Source: Pseudoalteromonas sp. R3
Lineage (GTDB): Bacteria > Pseudomonadota > Gammaproteobacteria > Enterobacterales > Alteromonadaceae
Direction of reading: 5' to 3'
NCBI RefSeq assembly: GCF_004014715.1
Contig: NZ_CP034835.1
Span: 3,844,001 to 3,908,000 of the forward strand
Length of the DNA: 64,000 nt
Every line of letters begins with the position of its first letter. The first letter of the stretch is position 1. Below are positions 20,034 to 27,358 of this stretch, piece by piece. Under the pieces are notes generated by a model. It had not been told where the DNA came from. It did not search any database and saw only the letters and a program-made list of their open reading frames with translations. Both the position numbers and the translations under genes were made by a program.

Positions 20034-20894
20034 ATGATCCATAGTATGACCGCTTATGCCCGTAAAGAGATCAAGGGCGACTGGGGCACCGGTGTGTGGG
20101 AGATCCGCTCCGTAAACCAACGCTATCTTGAAACCTTTATCCGCGCACCGGAGCAATTCCGTGGCCTGGAGCCGGTTATTCGCGAGCGCCTGCGCAAACA
20201 CTTACAGCGCGGTAAAGTGGAAGTATTTTTAAAGTTCACCGCCAACCCGGCGCACGTAGGTCAGCTGTCGATCAACGAAACCCTGAGCAAGCAGCTAATT
20301 GAAAACGCCAAATGGGTGCAGTCGCACAGCGGTGGCGAGATCAACCCTACCGATATCCTGCGTTGGCCAGGCGTCATGGAAGCAGAAGAAGTGGATCTGG
20401 ACACAGTGAACAGCGAACTACTAAAAGGCTTTGATGCCTTGGTTGAAGATTTTAAAGCTGCACGCGCCAGTGAAGGTAACAACCTGGAAACCATGATCAC
20501 CACCCGCCTGGACAGTATTCTGGAGCAGGTTGCCATCGTTGAAGGCCATATGCCGGAAGTCGCCAAATGGCAGCGTGAAAAACTCACCGCTAAACTGGAA
20601 GACCTGAAAGCCGAAATCGACGATAACCGCCTGGAGCAGGAACTTATCTATCTTGCCCAAAAGCAGGACGTGGCAGAAGAGCTCGATCGCCTTAAGTCAC
20701 ACGTTAAAGAAACCCATAAGATCCTGAAAAAAGGCGGTGCCTGTGGCCGACGCCTGGACTTTATGATGCAAGAATTCAACCGTGAATCTAACACCCTGGC
20801 GTCTAAATCCATCAATACCGAGATCACCAACGCCGCTGTTGAACTTAAGGTACTGATTGAGCAAATGCGCGAGCAGATCCAGAATATTGAGTGA
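20034..20894 (+). CDS. yicC: YicC family endoribonuclease
   Basis: A 286-residue protein of the YicC/YloC family, which has endoribonuclease activity and in enterobacteria acts on small RNAs. The N-terminal MIHSMTAYARKEI and ‘EIRSVNQRYLE’ segments and the C-terminal GGACGRRLDFMMQEFNRE are the conserved blocks. The middle is helical and coiled-coil rich. The start has AGGAAC seven bases upstream. It is divergent from rph, with a TATAAT-like box at 19922-19927 in the 225-bp gap. In relatives yicC is often followed closely by gmk; here 8.4 kb of other genes intervene. Confidence 0.93.
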   Translation: MIHSMTAYARKEIKGDWGTGVWEIRSVNQRYLETFIRAPEQFRGLEPVIRERLRKHLQRGKVEVFLKFTANPAHVGQLSINETLSKQLIENAKWVQSHSGGEINPTDILRWPGVMEAEEVDLDTVNSELLKGFDALVEDFKAARASEGNNLETMITTRLDSILEQVAIVEGHMPEVAKWQREKLTAKLEDLKAEIDDNRLEQELIYLAQKQDVAEELDRLKSHVKETHKILKKGGACGRRLDFMMQEFNRESNTLASKSINTEITNAAVELKVLIEQMREQIQNIE

Positions 20895-20913
20895 TTCACC
20901 CTTATATTTTCTT

Positions 20914-20941
20914 AAAAACCTCGCTCTATGGCGAGGTTTTT
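20914..20941 (+). terminator. Rho-independent terminator of yicC
   Basis: Stem AAAACCTCGC / GCGAGGTTTT with a six-base loop and a T run, 20 bases after the yicC stop. It also has an A run on the left and could act on both strands, serving the convergent lyase gene. Confidence 0.85.
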
Positions 20942-20999
20942 CACATAAACATCATTCTATCTGGTTGTGTAAACACGGCACATTATAATGGTCGCGAGA

Positions 21000-21995
21000 T
21001 CAATACTTATATTCTCTGGGTAACTGAGAAAACCCATCTACTGAGTAAATCTCATCAAACGTCAGCTTGCCTACTTTTCCATTTACCGCCTCTCCGTACC
21101 AACCAAATTTAAAATGGTGCTTAAACCTGTACGTAAATGGAGGATAAGCACTGGGGTTGTTGAGCGGTAGCCCAACAGTATTAACTTCATGAGAAAAAGT
21201 CTCAATATAATTGAAGTGACCTATAGGTGTATCAAACCCAAATGCCTGCCAGGAGCCACCAACAGGTTTTACGGCCGCTGCGAAGCGCCCGGTAGCGAAC
21301 GTATCCGCATCATAAGGGGTCTGCCCTCGCTTTATCAAAAGAGGTGTGTCTTCTACAGTGTAAACTCTCACGCGATACCACACATCCTCAACAACTGATA
21401 TTTTATCGGAAGAGTACCACTTTCTTTCTTCACCATGACCGATACATAATTGTTCGCCCAAGCTATTTTGAAATTGCTCGGCCAGATTGATTCCGTTGTA
21501 GGGGTAATTGCACTTCATTGCGACACTAAACCTTAAAAACAGTTTATTGCCAGCTTCTTTGTTCAAAGTAATGTGAGCCTTTTTACCCGAAGCGAGGCCT
21601 GAACCGTTTGTCCAATACTGCATCATAATTGCATATTGACCGACAGCATCTGTTGTACCTTTACCTATTTTAAAACTGAATGCATCCCATCTAACGGAGC
21701 CCTCATTCATTGTGGGGCGAACTGATGCCAACTCTACTCTATTTTTGTGATTGCCAGCGGGGTTTGATGAAGAACAGGGATCGTTCTTACCTATGTTGCC
21801 ATATCGGCTGATTTCAACTCCGTTACCAACTAGTCCATTGGACGTGATTTTTGCGGTTCCACTACATACACTTCCTAAATCGTATCCAATATTCAAGCTT
21901 TGATTAAACTGCCCATTGACCTGATAATCTGCAGCCAATAACACATTGGTAAAAAGTGTTAAATTGGCTATTGCAGCATAGAGTATTGTTTTCAT
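21000..21995 (-). CDS. Secreted polysaccharide-lyase-like protein (heparin lyase I-like)
   Basis: A 331-residue exported protein. The first 21 residues (MKTILYAAIANLTLFTNVLL then A) form a Sec signal peptide. The body fits the jelly-roll polysaccharide lyase group (Polysacc_lyase, heparin lyase I-like): RVELASVRP, RWDAFSFKIG, GQYAIMMQYW and WYRVRVYT follow that pattern. It has several cysteines but no lipobox. It would cleave an acidic polysaccharide outside the cell; the substrate cannot be told. The ATG at 21995 has AAGGAAAATT before it and starts the signal peptide; the longer frame back to 22115 has none. It is the first gene of the accessory block and lies next to a broken XRE gene copy. 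Confidence 0.6.
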   Translation of the reverse strand: MKTILYAAIANLTLFTNVLLAADYQVNGQFNQSLNIGYDLGSVCSGTAKITSNGLVGNGVEISRYGNIGKNDPCSSSNPAGNHKNRVELASVRPTMNEGSVRWDAFSFKIGKGTTDAVGQYAIMMQYWTNGSGLASGKKAHITLNKEAGNKLFLRFSVAMKCNYPYNGINLAEQFQNSLGEQLCIGHGEERKWYSSDKISVVEDVWYRVRVYTVEDTPLLIKRGQTPYDADTFATGRFAAAVKPVGGSWQAFGFDTPIGHFNYIETFSHEVNTVGLPLNNPSAYPPFTYRFKHHFKFGWYGEAVNGKVGKLTFDEIYSVDGFSQLPREYKY

Positions 21996-22029
21996 AATTT
22001 TCCTTAAAATTGATATTACATTGTAGAAA

Positions 22030-22048
22030 ATATCAGAGACCCTGATAT
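22030..22048. promoter_or_regulatory. Dyad operator candidate upstream of the lyase-like gene
   Basis: ATATCAG-AGACC-CTGATAT is a perfect 7-bp inverted repeat with a 5-bp centre, 35-53 bases before the lyase ATG. A TACAAT box follows on the minus strand, so the dyad would cover the -35 area. Typical of a repressor site; the regulator is unknown. Confidence 0.4.
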
Positions 22049-22118
22049 CGAGAGGGAATGTCCAGTAATGCTTTAGATATGAAGCCACTCGTACCAAAGA
22101 GTAGCCGAAATGCATAAG

Positions 22119-22199
22119 TTAGCGGATTGAGCGCTGCACATATCGCCTGAAATTCTCCACTTTGTGACTGCGCTTGTCAGGACTGTTTTTCACTCGCAT
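22119..22199 (-). pseudogene. Truncated N-terminus of an XRE-family regulator
   Basis: ATG at 22199 opens 26 codons ending at a TAA (22119-22121). The reading MRVKNSPDKRSHKVENFRRY continues to QRSIR and matches the first 26 residues of the XRE regulator at 27359-27658 with two substitutions. The homology stops exactly where the helix-turn-helix would begin. Upstream sequence is also shared with that gene. It is a decayed partial copy, unlikely to function. Confidence 0.75.
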
Positions 22200-22317
22200 G
22201 CATCTCCCTATTTATTCCTGCAGCTAACCTAGCAGGCAAAACCGCCAAAAGCAACATTTTGGAAACAAAATTAACACCAAAATAAACCCTTTATGAATAC
22301 TTTGATAAGCCCATTCG
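22122..22317. repeat. Imperfect direct repeat, copy A (XRE 5' end plus promoter)
   Basis: About 195 bp shared with 27581-27790 in the same orientation. It covers the first 26 codons of the XRE gene and roughly 115 bp upstream, including ACATTTTGGAAACA-like and TTTATGAATACTTT blocks. Identity is high in the coding part and falls with small indels upstream. From 22318 to 22513 no gene is seen; a hairpin CACGCCA-gtt-TGGCGTG lies at 22401-22417. Confidence 0.8.
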
Positions 22318-22513
22318 ATACGGATTTTTAGCTGACACCCACTGATAAATTCACAGACCAATTGTGGACAGTCTCAAAGTCGAACCGGCCTCAAAGCCTT
22401 CACGCCAGTTTGGCGTGGCTGTCCATGTTGCTCTCTCTTTTAATTCAACACTCCCGCGTTTCATTTCCTCTGCCGCCCCTCGTACAGATATAACAGAATG
22501 ATTCTTAGAATTT

Positions 22514-23860
22514 TTAATGAATAGCCAAAGTTTTAAGGACGTGCGCAAAGCTGTGGAAATGTTCACTAAACCTGGTTGCGGGCACTCCCGCCATCAACAC
22601 GCGGATCTCATAAATTTGCGCTTGCGTAGGCTGGATAAAAGAACGGTTATAGTCATCCCCCCAATTCGCCAGCTCTGATTTAATCTGACCTTCATCAAAC
22701 ATAGAAACGACCTGTTCGTTTGACATTAGCATCAGTAAAAATACCACTCTTTCCCACTTATTGATTTGATGAGACAGCGCGACACATGCTCGTGCGGTAT
22801 GCGGATGATCTGAGCCACAAATGATATCCATCAACGCTTTCGCATTCAGATAGCCCCGTGTTTTTACAATCAGTCTTGCTGACTCCTTACATACTGAAGG
22901 AGAGGGATCTTTTAGCCCGTTCAACAGATAAGCCTTACTATTGTGGGAGTCTAATTTCAATAAACTGTTTAGCGCCTGCTTTCTGAGAGAGGGTGCGCCA
23001 TGCTGATAAAAGCATTTTATTTTGTCTAGTGCATCAACACACTTCAGATAGCCAAGCCCCCAGATAGCCGCCTTAGTACTTGAACCTTTAGTAAGATGCT
23101 CCCTGTAAAATGCCACAACATCATTACCCTTTGCCAGGCAATGCTTTACAGCCAGCTCACGTACCGACGAATGGCGATCAACTAGCCCTTTTTCAGCAAC
23201 CTGAGCACTGTAAGTGGCCATTAGTAGGTTCTTTAATGAGGCTTTTCGGATTGGCATAAACTTATCATTTAATAAGCTTAGGTAGTACTTCTCCAGCACT
23301 TGCGGATAGTGAACGCTAGACCAACGAAAAGCATGAGCTCTGACTAAGACATCTTTACTCGCAAAGGCCATAGGCAACAGCGTTTGGGCATCAACAACCT
23401 GATGTTCAATGACTAAATTCAAGCAGAGCCTGGCTATATAACTGTTTGCGCTTTGCACAGCTGCCAACAAATGGCCTCGGTTTGTATCTGTTAACAGCAA
23501 AGTCTCTACTTGCAGAATAACATCTTGATGATTGGCTCTATGGCAGTCCTGTAGATGATATACTTGAGGAAGGCACTGAATAAAGGCCTCAACATTTTCG
23601 TCTACCATCAATTTGCTCAACGCTTTTACTGCCGCATCTCTAACTTGAGGCACCCAATCATTCACGCGGATAATTAGACAGGGAATAGCCACCGGATCGC
23701 CCATCATACCTAACCTTAAAACGGCGTTTTCTCGTTTGTGACCGTCATAATCCTGACTCAACTTAATGAGCTCTTCAATGGTCGCTGCCTGCTCAGGTTG
23801 AGTATTTCTATTTAAGGTTAATTTTTTCAACTGACTGAATAATTGCTGCAAGTCATACAC
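22514..23860 (-). CDS. HEAT-repeat protein of unknown function
   Basis: A 448-residue soluble protein built mostly of paired helices of HEAT or PBS-lyase type, for example RLGMMGDPVAIPCLIIRV, DWVPQVRDAAVKALSKLM, SLRKQALNSLLKLD and DPSPSVCKESARLIVKTRGY. Such solenoids are protein-interaction scaffolds. No catalytic domain, signal peptide or membrane segment is seen. The GTG at 23860 has AAGG eight bases upstream and begins MYDLQQLFSQLKKL. It stands alone between the broken XRE copy and a divergent lipoprotein gene. I cannot assign a function; association with phage defence or a contact system is possible but not supported by neighbours. Confidence 0.7.
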   Translation of the reverse strand: MYDLQQLFSQLKKLTLNRNTQPEQAATIEELIKLSQDYDGHKRENAVLRLGMMGDPVAIPCLIIRVNDWVPQVRDAAVKALSKLMVDENVEAFIQCLPQVYHLQDCHRANHQDVILQVETLLLTDTNRGHLLAAVQSANSYIARLCLNLVIEHQVVDAQTLLPMAFASKDVLVRAHAFRWSSVHYPQVLEKYYLSLLNDKFMPIRKASLKNLLMATYSAQVAEKGLVDRHSSVRELAVKHCLAKGNDVVAFYREHLTKGSSTKAAIWGLGYLKCVDALDKIKCFYQHGAPSLRKQALNSLLKLDSHNSKAYLLNGLKDPSPSVCKESARLIVKTRGYLNAKALMDIICGSDHPHTARACVALSHQINKWERVVFLLMLMSNEQVVSMFDEGQIKSELANWGDDYNRSFIQPTQAQIYEIRVLMAGVPATRFSEHFHSFAHVLKTLAIH

Positions 23861-23965
23861 AATAGCGCCTTTTTAAATATGCCCGATTAATCTGTCGACA
23901 CCAATTGAAACACAATCGGGGGACAGTTAACATCATCGTGCAGTCAAATAAAAAGGAATATGGAC

Positions 23966-24568
23966 ATGACAAAAATTACATTACTCAGCAGGCAAGCTCT
24001 CATCTCCAGCGTGGCGGTGCTTTATCTCGCAGGTTGCGGCTCATCAGACTCCAGCGCTGCACCATCAGTACAGAATACAAATGAGCGTGCAGAAACAAAA
24101 ACACAAGTTTGGAACATTGATGCTTACGCTCAACATTGTACTGGAGTGGCACAACAACTATGCCTCAGGGTCAAACCCTCTGATGAGGAAAGCTATTCAT
24201 TGCATTATGGCTTGATTGAAGGGTTTGAATATCAATGGGGCCACCATTACCAGCTAGAGGTGACAGAGTCTGCCGTAAATAATGCGCCTGCCGACGCTTC
24301 AAGCAAAAAGGTTCAACTCAAAGCCATTAGCTCGGTAAAAGAGGATAATATTGGGACTGAATACATTCTGTCAGATGTAAATTTACAGCCAGATACACTG
24401 GTGTATGATGACAAAGAACAAGGCTATCGTTTCTTGGGTAAACCCTTTACCTGCACCGAATATGTAGACTGTGACCAGTTGTATTCTATGCGAGAAACAG
24501 GTGCCAAAGTCAATCTAACCTTCCGTTACGAAGGTAACGCCAATATCGCTCTGCTCAACTGGAATTAA
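23966..24568 (+). CDS. DUF4377 lipoprotein
   Basis: A roughly 200-residue envelope lipoprotein. The signal peptide ends in a lipobox, LYLAGC, with the lipidated Cys near residue 24, then a Ser/Ala-rich linker. The body matches DUF4377, a domain often found beside META/HslJ proteins: LCLRVKPSDEESYSLHYG, LIEGFEYQWGHHYQLEV and NAPADASSKKVQLKAI. Four cysteines downstream (CTG, QLCL, TCTEYVDC) could form disulfides. The second ATG (23966) is eight bases from AAGGAA, whereas the first (23960) is only two away. Its role is unknown. A hairpin follows the stop. Confidence 0.78.
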   Translation: MTKITLLSRQALISSVAVLYLAGCGSSDSSAAPSVQNTNERAETKTQVWNIDAYAQHCTGVAQQLCLRVKPSDEESYSLHYGLIEGFEYQWGHHYQLEVTESAVNNAPADASSKKVQLKAISSVKEDNIGTEYILSDVNLQPDTLVYDDKEQGYRFLGKPFTCTEYVDCDQLYSMRETGAKVNLTFRYEGNANIALLNWN

Positions 24569-24572
24569 TCGC

Positions 24573-24600
24573 TGTGGCATCTACATTAGTCGATGCCACA
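24573..24600 (+). terminator. Hairpin after the DUF4377 gene
   Basis: Nine-base stem TGTGGCATC / GATGCCACA with a ten-base loop, four bases after the stop codon. The following TTACTTT is a weak T tract. Confidence 0.55.
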
Positions 24601-24602
24601 TT

Positions 24603-24713
24603 ACTTTAAGCGCAGAGATCCACTTTGACTCCACCATTGCGATTGACGACATCTATTTGCGCGTGCAAAACGAAGATGTGCAGGCCTGTCTGGCAGAGCA
24701 AAAAGCCCAGTAA
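24603..24713 (+). pseudogene. Possible C-terminal remnant of a lost gene
   Basis: In frame with a TAA at 24711-24713, the sequence reads like protein: FDSTIAIDDIYLRVQ followed by a Glu/Gln/Ala-rich end QACLAEQKAQ. It has no start codon or ribosome site of its own and lies after a hairpin. It may be the tail of a deleted gene. I do not recognise the family, and chance is not excluded. Confidence 0.3.
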
Positions 24714-24722
24714 ACTTGGGCT
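24699..24722 (-). terminator. Terminator of the ABC transporter operon
   Basis: Stem AGCCCA / TGGGCT with a seven-base loop and a run of T on the minus strand, 22 bases after the permease stop. Confidence 0.65.
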
Positions 24723-24743
24723 ATTTTGCGCAGGCTTTATCCG

Positions 24744-25499
24744 TTACAGCTGAGTGACCACATCCCGGCGCCTGGCCTGTTTATACATAAAGTGGAAAAA
24801 CAGCGAACTCAGCATAAATAAAATGACACTGGGCAGGCTTGCGAGCACTATCTGGCTTGCTTCGACAGGCATGCCACTGGCCAAAGGTCTGAGTAAATAC
24901 ATAGATCCACTGACAGGGATATAAAGGCTTAGCTCACTTTCTATTGGCACCAAAAACACCATGAGCAGGAGCAACTGAACAAAAGCTACAAAGGTACTCA
25001 TCTGCTTATTTACCAGGGCGATGGCGCCTAACAGGTAAGACACCGCAAACCCAGCAACGACTACCTGCAAAAAGACCAGCAGCATCAACGGATGAAAGCG
25101 CACTGGCAGGTCAAAATACCAATTGATAAATACAAACCCAACACCCACAACCAGCAACTGATACAGCACCAGCACCACTTTGCGTGCCAGCAATACACCA
25201 AATAAGGTTGTCGCTGACGTTAAAATATGTGGCAGCGTGCCTAGCTTGGCGTCCTCAACAATCTCTTCAGCGGCGGTAGATGAAATACCAACCGTCAGTG
25301 TCCACAGGTAATACCCCAATACCAAAGATTCCATCCGCTGCAATGATAATGCCCCGCCAGACAGATAAGAGGCGCCCGAAATAACCAGGATGAGAATGAC
25401 AGCAGCAAAGACAATACTGGCATAAAAGTTCAGCGGGTATCGCTTTGAAGTCACCCACTTTCGATGGAGCTCCAGCCCGAGTAAAGTCATAAAATTCAT
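24744..25499 (-). CDS. ABC-2 type permease of the peptide cassette
   Basis: A 251-residue inner-membrane protein with about six helices (near residues 25-45, 60-80, 105-130, 145-170, 178-197 and 222-243) and a cytoplasmic basic tail ending in YKQARRRDVVTQL. It resembles ABC-2 permeases that export drugs or give self-immunity to bacteriocins. It has no peptidase domain. Its ATG overlaps the ATPase stop (ATGA-type, four bases), so the two form one transporter. With a small double-glycine-leader peptide gene upstream, a role in peptide export or producer immunity is inferred. Confidence 0.75.
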   Translation of the reverse strand: MNFMTLLGLELHRKWVTSKRYPLNFYASIVFAAVILILVISGASYLSGGALSLQRMESLVLGYYLWTLTVGISSTAAEEIVEDAKLGTLPHILTSATTLFGVLLARKVVLVLYQLLVVGVGFVFINWYFDLPVRFHPLMLLVFLQVVVAGFAVSYLLGAIALVNKQMSTFVAFVQLLLLMVFLVPIESELSLYIPVSGSMYLLRPLASGMPVEASQIVLASLPSVILFMLSSLFFHFMYKQARRRDVVTQL

Positions 25500-26368
25500 A
25501 ATAAGTTTAACTCCCTGCGGATCAACCCTTCCAGACTGGCCTGATGTCTTTCAACGGTGACAATGTTAAATCGCGTGAGCAATGTCAGCATATCATTAAG
25601 ACTGCTCACAGCGGTGTCAAACCTGAGTGACTGCTCAGACAATCGCTCACACTGCATAGGGAGCACCTCAGGAAGCGTATGCTGCGTTGTAATGGTGTAC
25701 TGCTCACCGCTAGTGCTAGCCAGTAAGGTTTGTGTTTTGCCAAAGCGTACCACTTCCCCTTTATTAAGCAGCAATGAATAATTACCGAGTCGCTGCGCCG
25801 TATCCATCTGGTGTGTCGCTATCAGGACAATAGTGCCTGTCTCTTTGACTTGTTCAATACATGCTTCAAACTCTTTCTGACTCTCAATATCCAGCCCTAA
25901 CGTGGGCTCATCAAGCAACAAAACTTTAGGGCTGGAGATCAGGGAAAGGCACAATGCGAGGCGCTGTTGCATACCTCTGGATAGCAGTTGCACCTGCTGC
26001 CGGGCTTTGTCTGATAAGTTAAACTTCAAAAGAAGTTGCTGCGCTGTGTCTTTTGCAACCCGCCGTGATAACCCTTTTAAAACGCCAAAGTAGCGAAGGT
26101 TTTCAAATGCCGTCAATTTGGGGTAAAACGCCCTGGAGGAGTCAAATACAAACCCGATATCATGCGCCTGCAACTTTTTGTCCGGGCCAAAACAGATGCT
26201 GCCATGATAGTCGTGAGATAAGCCGGCTAGTATTTTAAACAACGTGGTTTTGCCAGCGCCATTGGGGCCTAAAATGGTTAATACCGTGCCCGGCTCTACG
26301 GAAAAAGAAACCTGCTTAAGCGCGCAATGACTGTCGAAATGTTTAGATAAGTTGGTGATAGTTAGCAT
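25496..26368 (-). CDS. ABC transporter ATPase of the peptide cassette
   Basis: A 290-residue ATPase: Walker A GPNGAGKTT, Q-loop region GFVFDSSRAFYPKLTA, signature LSRGMQQRLALCLSL (Arg replaces the first Gly of LSGG), Walker B VLLLDEPTLGLD and switch His in ATHQMDTAQ. A C-terminal domain of about 75 residues follows. The ATG at 26368 has no good ribosome site and lies inside the end of a small upstream open frame (26343-26498), so coupled translation is possible. It sits 160 bp after the terminator of the peptide gene and is probably read by leak-through or a separate promoter. Confidence 0.82.
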   Translation of the reverse strand: MLTITNLSKHFDSHCALKQVSFSVEPGTVLTILGPNGAGKTTLFKILAGLSHDYHGSICFGPDKKLQAHDIGFVFDSSRAFYPKLTAFENLRYFGVLKGLSRRVAKDTAQQLLLKFNLSDKARQQVQLLSRGMQQRLALCLSLISSPKVLLLDEPTLGLDIESQKEFEACIEQVKETGTIVLIATHQMDTAQRLGNYSLLLNKGEVVRFGKTQTLLASTSGEQYTITTQHTLPEVLPMQCERLSEQSLRFDTAVSSLNDMLTLLTRFNIVTVERHQASLEGLIRRELNLL

Positions 26369-26498
26369 ACTTGATGCGTCCCAGCGGATGACTTCGAAAC
26401 CAGCCTAACCAGTCTTGATAACTCGCTGTAATAATTCCCAGTGTAAAGCATAAAAACTGATAAAACAGGATATTAGCTGATTGTCCAGCGCTATTCAC
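26343..26498 (-). CDS. Possible 51-residue membrane peptide upstream of the ABC ATPase
   Basis: A GTG at 26498 opens 51 codons, with a hydrophobic stretch ILFYQFLCFTLGIITAS and a Trp-rich part DWLGWFRSHP, ending at a TAA inside the ATPase gene (26-base overlap). A stop lies two codons before the GTG and no ribosome site is visible. The composition looks protein-like and the overlap would explain the weak start of the ATPase, but an open frame of this length can arise by chance. Confidence 0.3.
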   Translation of the reverse strand: MNSAGQSANILFYQFLCFTLGIITASYQDWLGWFRSHPLGRIKYANYHQLI

Positions 26499-26530
26499 GG
26501 GCTAAAGCAAGATTATGTATATCTTCATAA

Positions 26531-26553
26531 AAAAAGCGCTGAACGCGCTTTTT
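26531..26553 (-). terminator. Terminator directly after the small peptide gene
   Basis: Perfect nine-base stem AAAAAGCGC / GCGCTTTTT with a five-base loop, and further A/T runs on both sides. It lies 21 bases after the peptide stop on the minus strand. It would separate abundant peptide mRNA from lower expression of the ABC genes. Confidence 0.85.
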
Positions 26554-26574
26554 GTTTTAGCAATTAAGCTGGCT

Positions 26575-26706
26575 TTAGCCGCCACAGCTCTTTTTCGGAG
26601 CTGGCTGAGCTACCTGGACTCTGTCTGGCAAATCAGGACTACCAACTCCTGAGCCATACACTTTTTTCAGGCTTTCGATTTGTAATTGCTTCATACTTTC
26701 TGACAT
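26575..26706 (-). CDS. Small peptide with double-glycine-type leader (bacteriocin/RiPP/signal precursor candidate)
   Basis: A 43-codon gene. From Met5 the leader reads MKQLQIESLKKVYGS, which fits the double-glycine export leader: hydrophobic at -12 (Leu), -7 (Leu) and -4 (Val), Gly at -2 and Ser at -1. The predicted mature peptide of 24 residues starts GVGSPD, has a PAPKK segment and ends SCGG with its only cysteine. GGAGG directly precedes the first ATG (26706) and is 12 bases from the second (26694), so the start is uncertain. A strong terminator follows, then an ABC transporter; a membrane protein and XRE regulator precede it. This layout is typical of secreted or modified peptides. No modifying enzyme is adjacent, except perhaps the methyltransferase at 27974. 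Function is inferred. Confidence 0.6.
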   Translation of the reverse strand: MSESMKQLQIESLKKVYGSGVGSPDLPDRVQVAQPAPKKSCGG

Positions 26707-26818
26707 CCTCCATTTGTCGTTATTTAGATGGATTGCTTACCCTCTGCATAATGACATCGATTACAATCATAAATGTTATGCTCCAAAGATATCGCCTAAC
26801 TTTTTAGTAACTAGCTAA

Positions 26819-27355
26819 CTAATAAGCCTTTTCACGCTCTACAAATTCCTCTCTGGAATTTGCCGTCATTGAGTACGCAAACAAAGCAAAACTAATCATT
26901 AAATGAAACAGCAACATCAGATTATCTCGCACATAAAGCTTGAACGGCGCTGAATCGAGTATGTAGTATTTGTAAGCTAAAACCTCAAACCACGTTATAA
27001 CATTTACCACACAAGTTAAGCCGAGAAGCAATATAATCCCACATTCCTGTGCTGATAACGTCTGCAGTTTGTAAACTCGCTTGAAATAACGACTACCAGA
27101 CAGAGCATATAACCTCAAAGCAAGGCTACGTCTGAATATGATCGGCAGAAGGAACATAGCATTGATCATTACATCAGCAATGTAATAGTGTGTATTCCAT
27201 TGCATAGTGATTGGCAAAGTGGCGACATCAAGCACTTCAAAGAAACCGTAAGCTAATAAAAACCAACGGGCTGTGGCGACTTTCCAACTCACGACTAACC
27301 CAAGCAAAATAGCTACAAGTGGGGCATATTCCATGATGGCGTATACTTCTTTCAT
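26819..27355 (-). CDS. Multipass membrane protein of the peptide cassette
   Basis: A 178-residue protein with about five hydrophobic segments (near residues 8-26, 29-45, 56-75, 103-127 and 143-163) and a short charged tail (SREEFVEREKAY). I do not recognise the family. Its ATG lies three bases after the XRE gene stop, and AAGGAG, its ribosome site, is inside the end of that gene, so the two are co-translated. The small peptide gene follows after 112 bp. By position it could be an immunity protein, a peptide sensor or a membrane protease-like factor; none of these is shown by sequence. Confidence 0.65.
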   Translation of the reverse strand: MKEVYAIMEYAPLVAILLGLVVSWKVATARWFLLAYGFFEVLDVATLPITMQWNTHYYIADVMINAMFLLPIIFRRSLALRLYALSGSRYFKRVYKLQTLSAQECGIILLLGLTCVVNVITWFEVLAYKYYILDSAPFKLYVRDNLMLLFHLMISFALFAYSMTANSREEFVEREKAY

Positions 27356-27358
27356 AAC

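Noticed and set aside
22351..22566. 71-codon minus-strand open frame next to the HEAT gene
   Set aside because: It overlaps the HEAT gene end in another frame, contains a hairpin, and has no ribosome site or recognisable domain.
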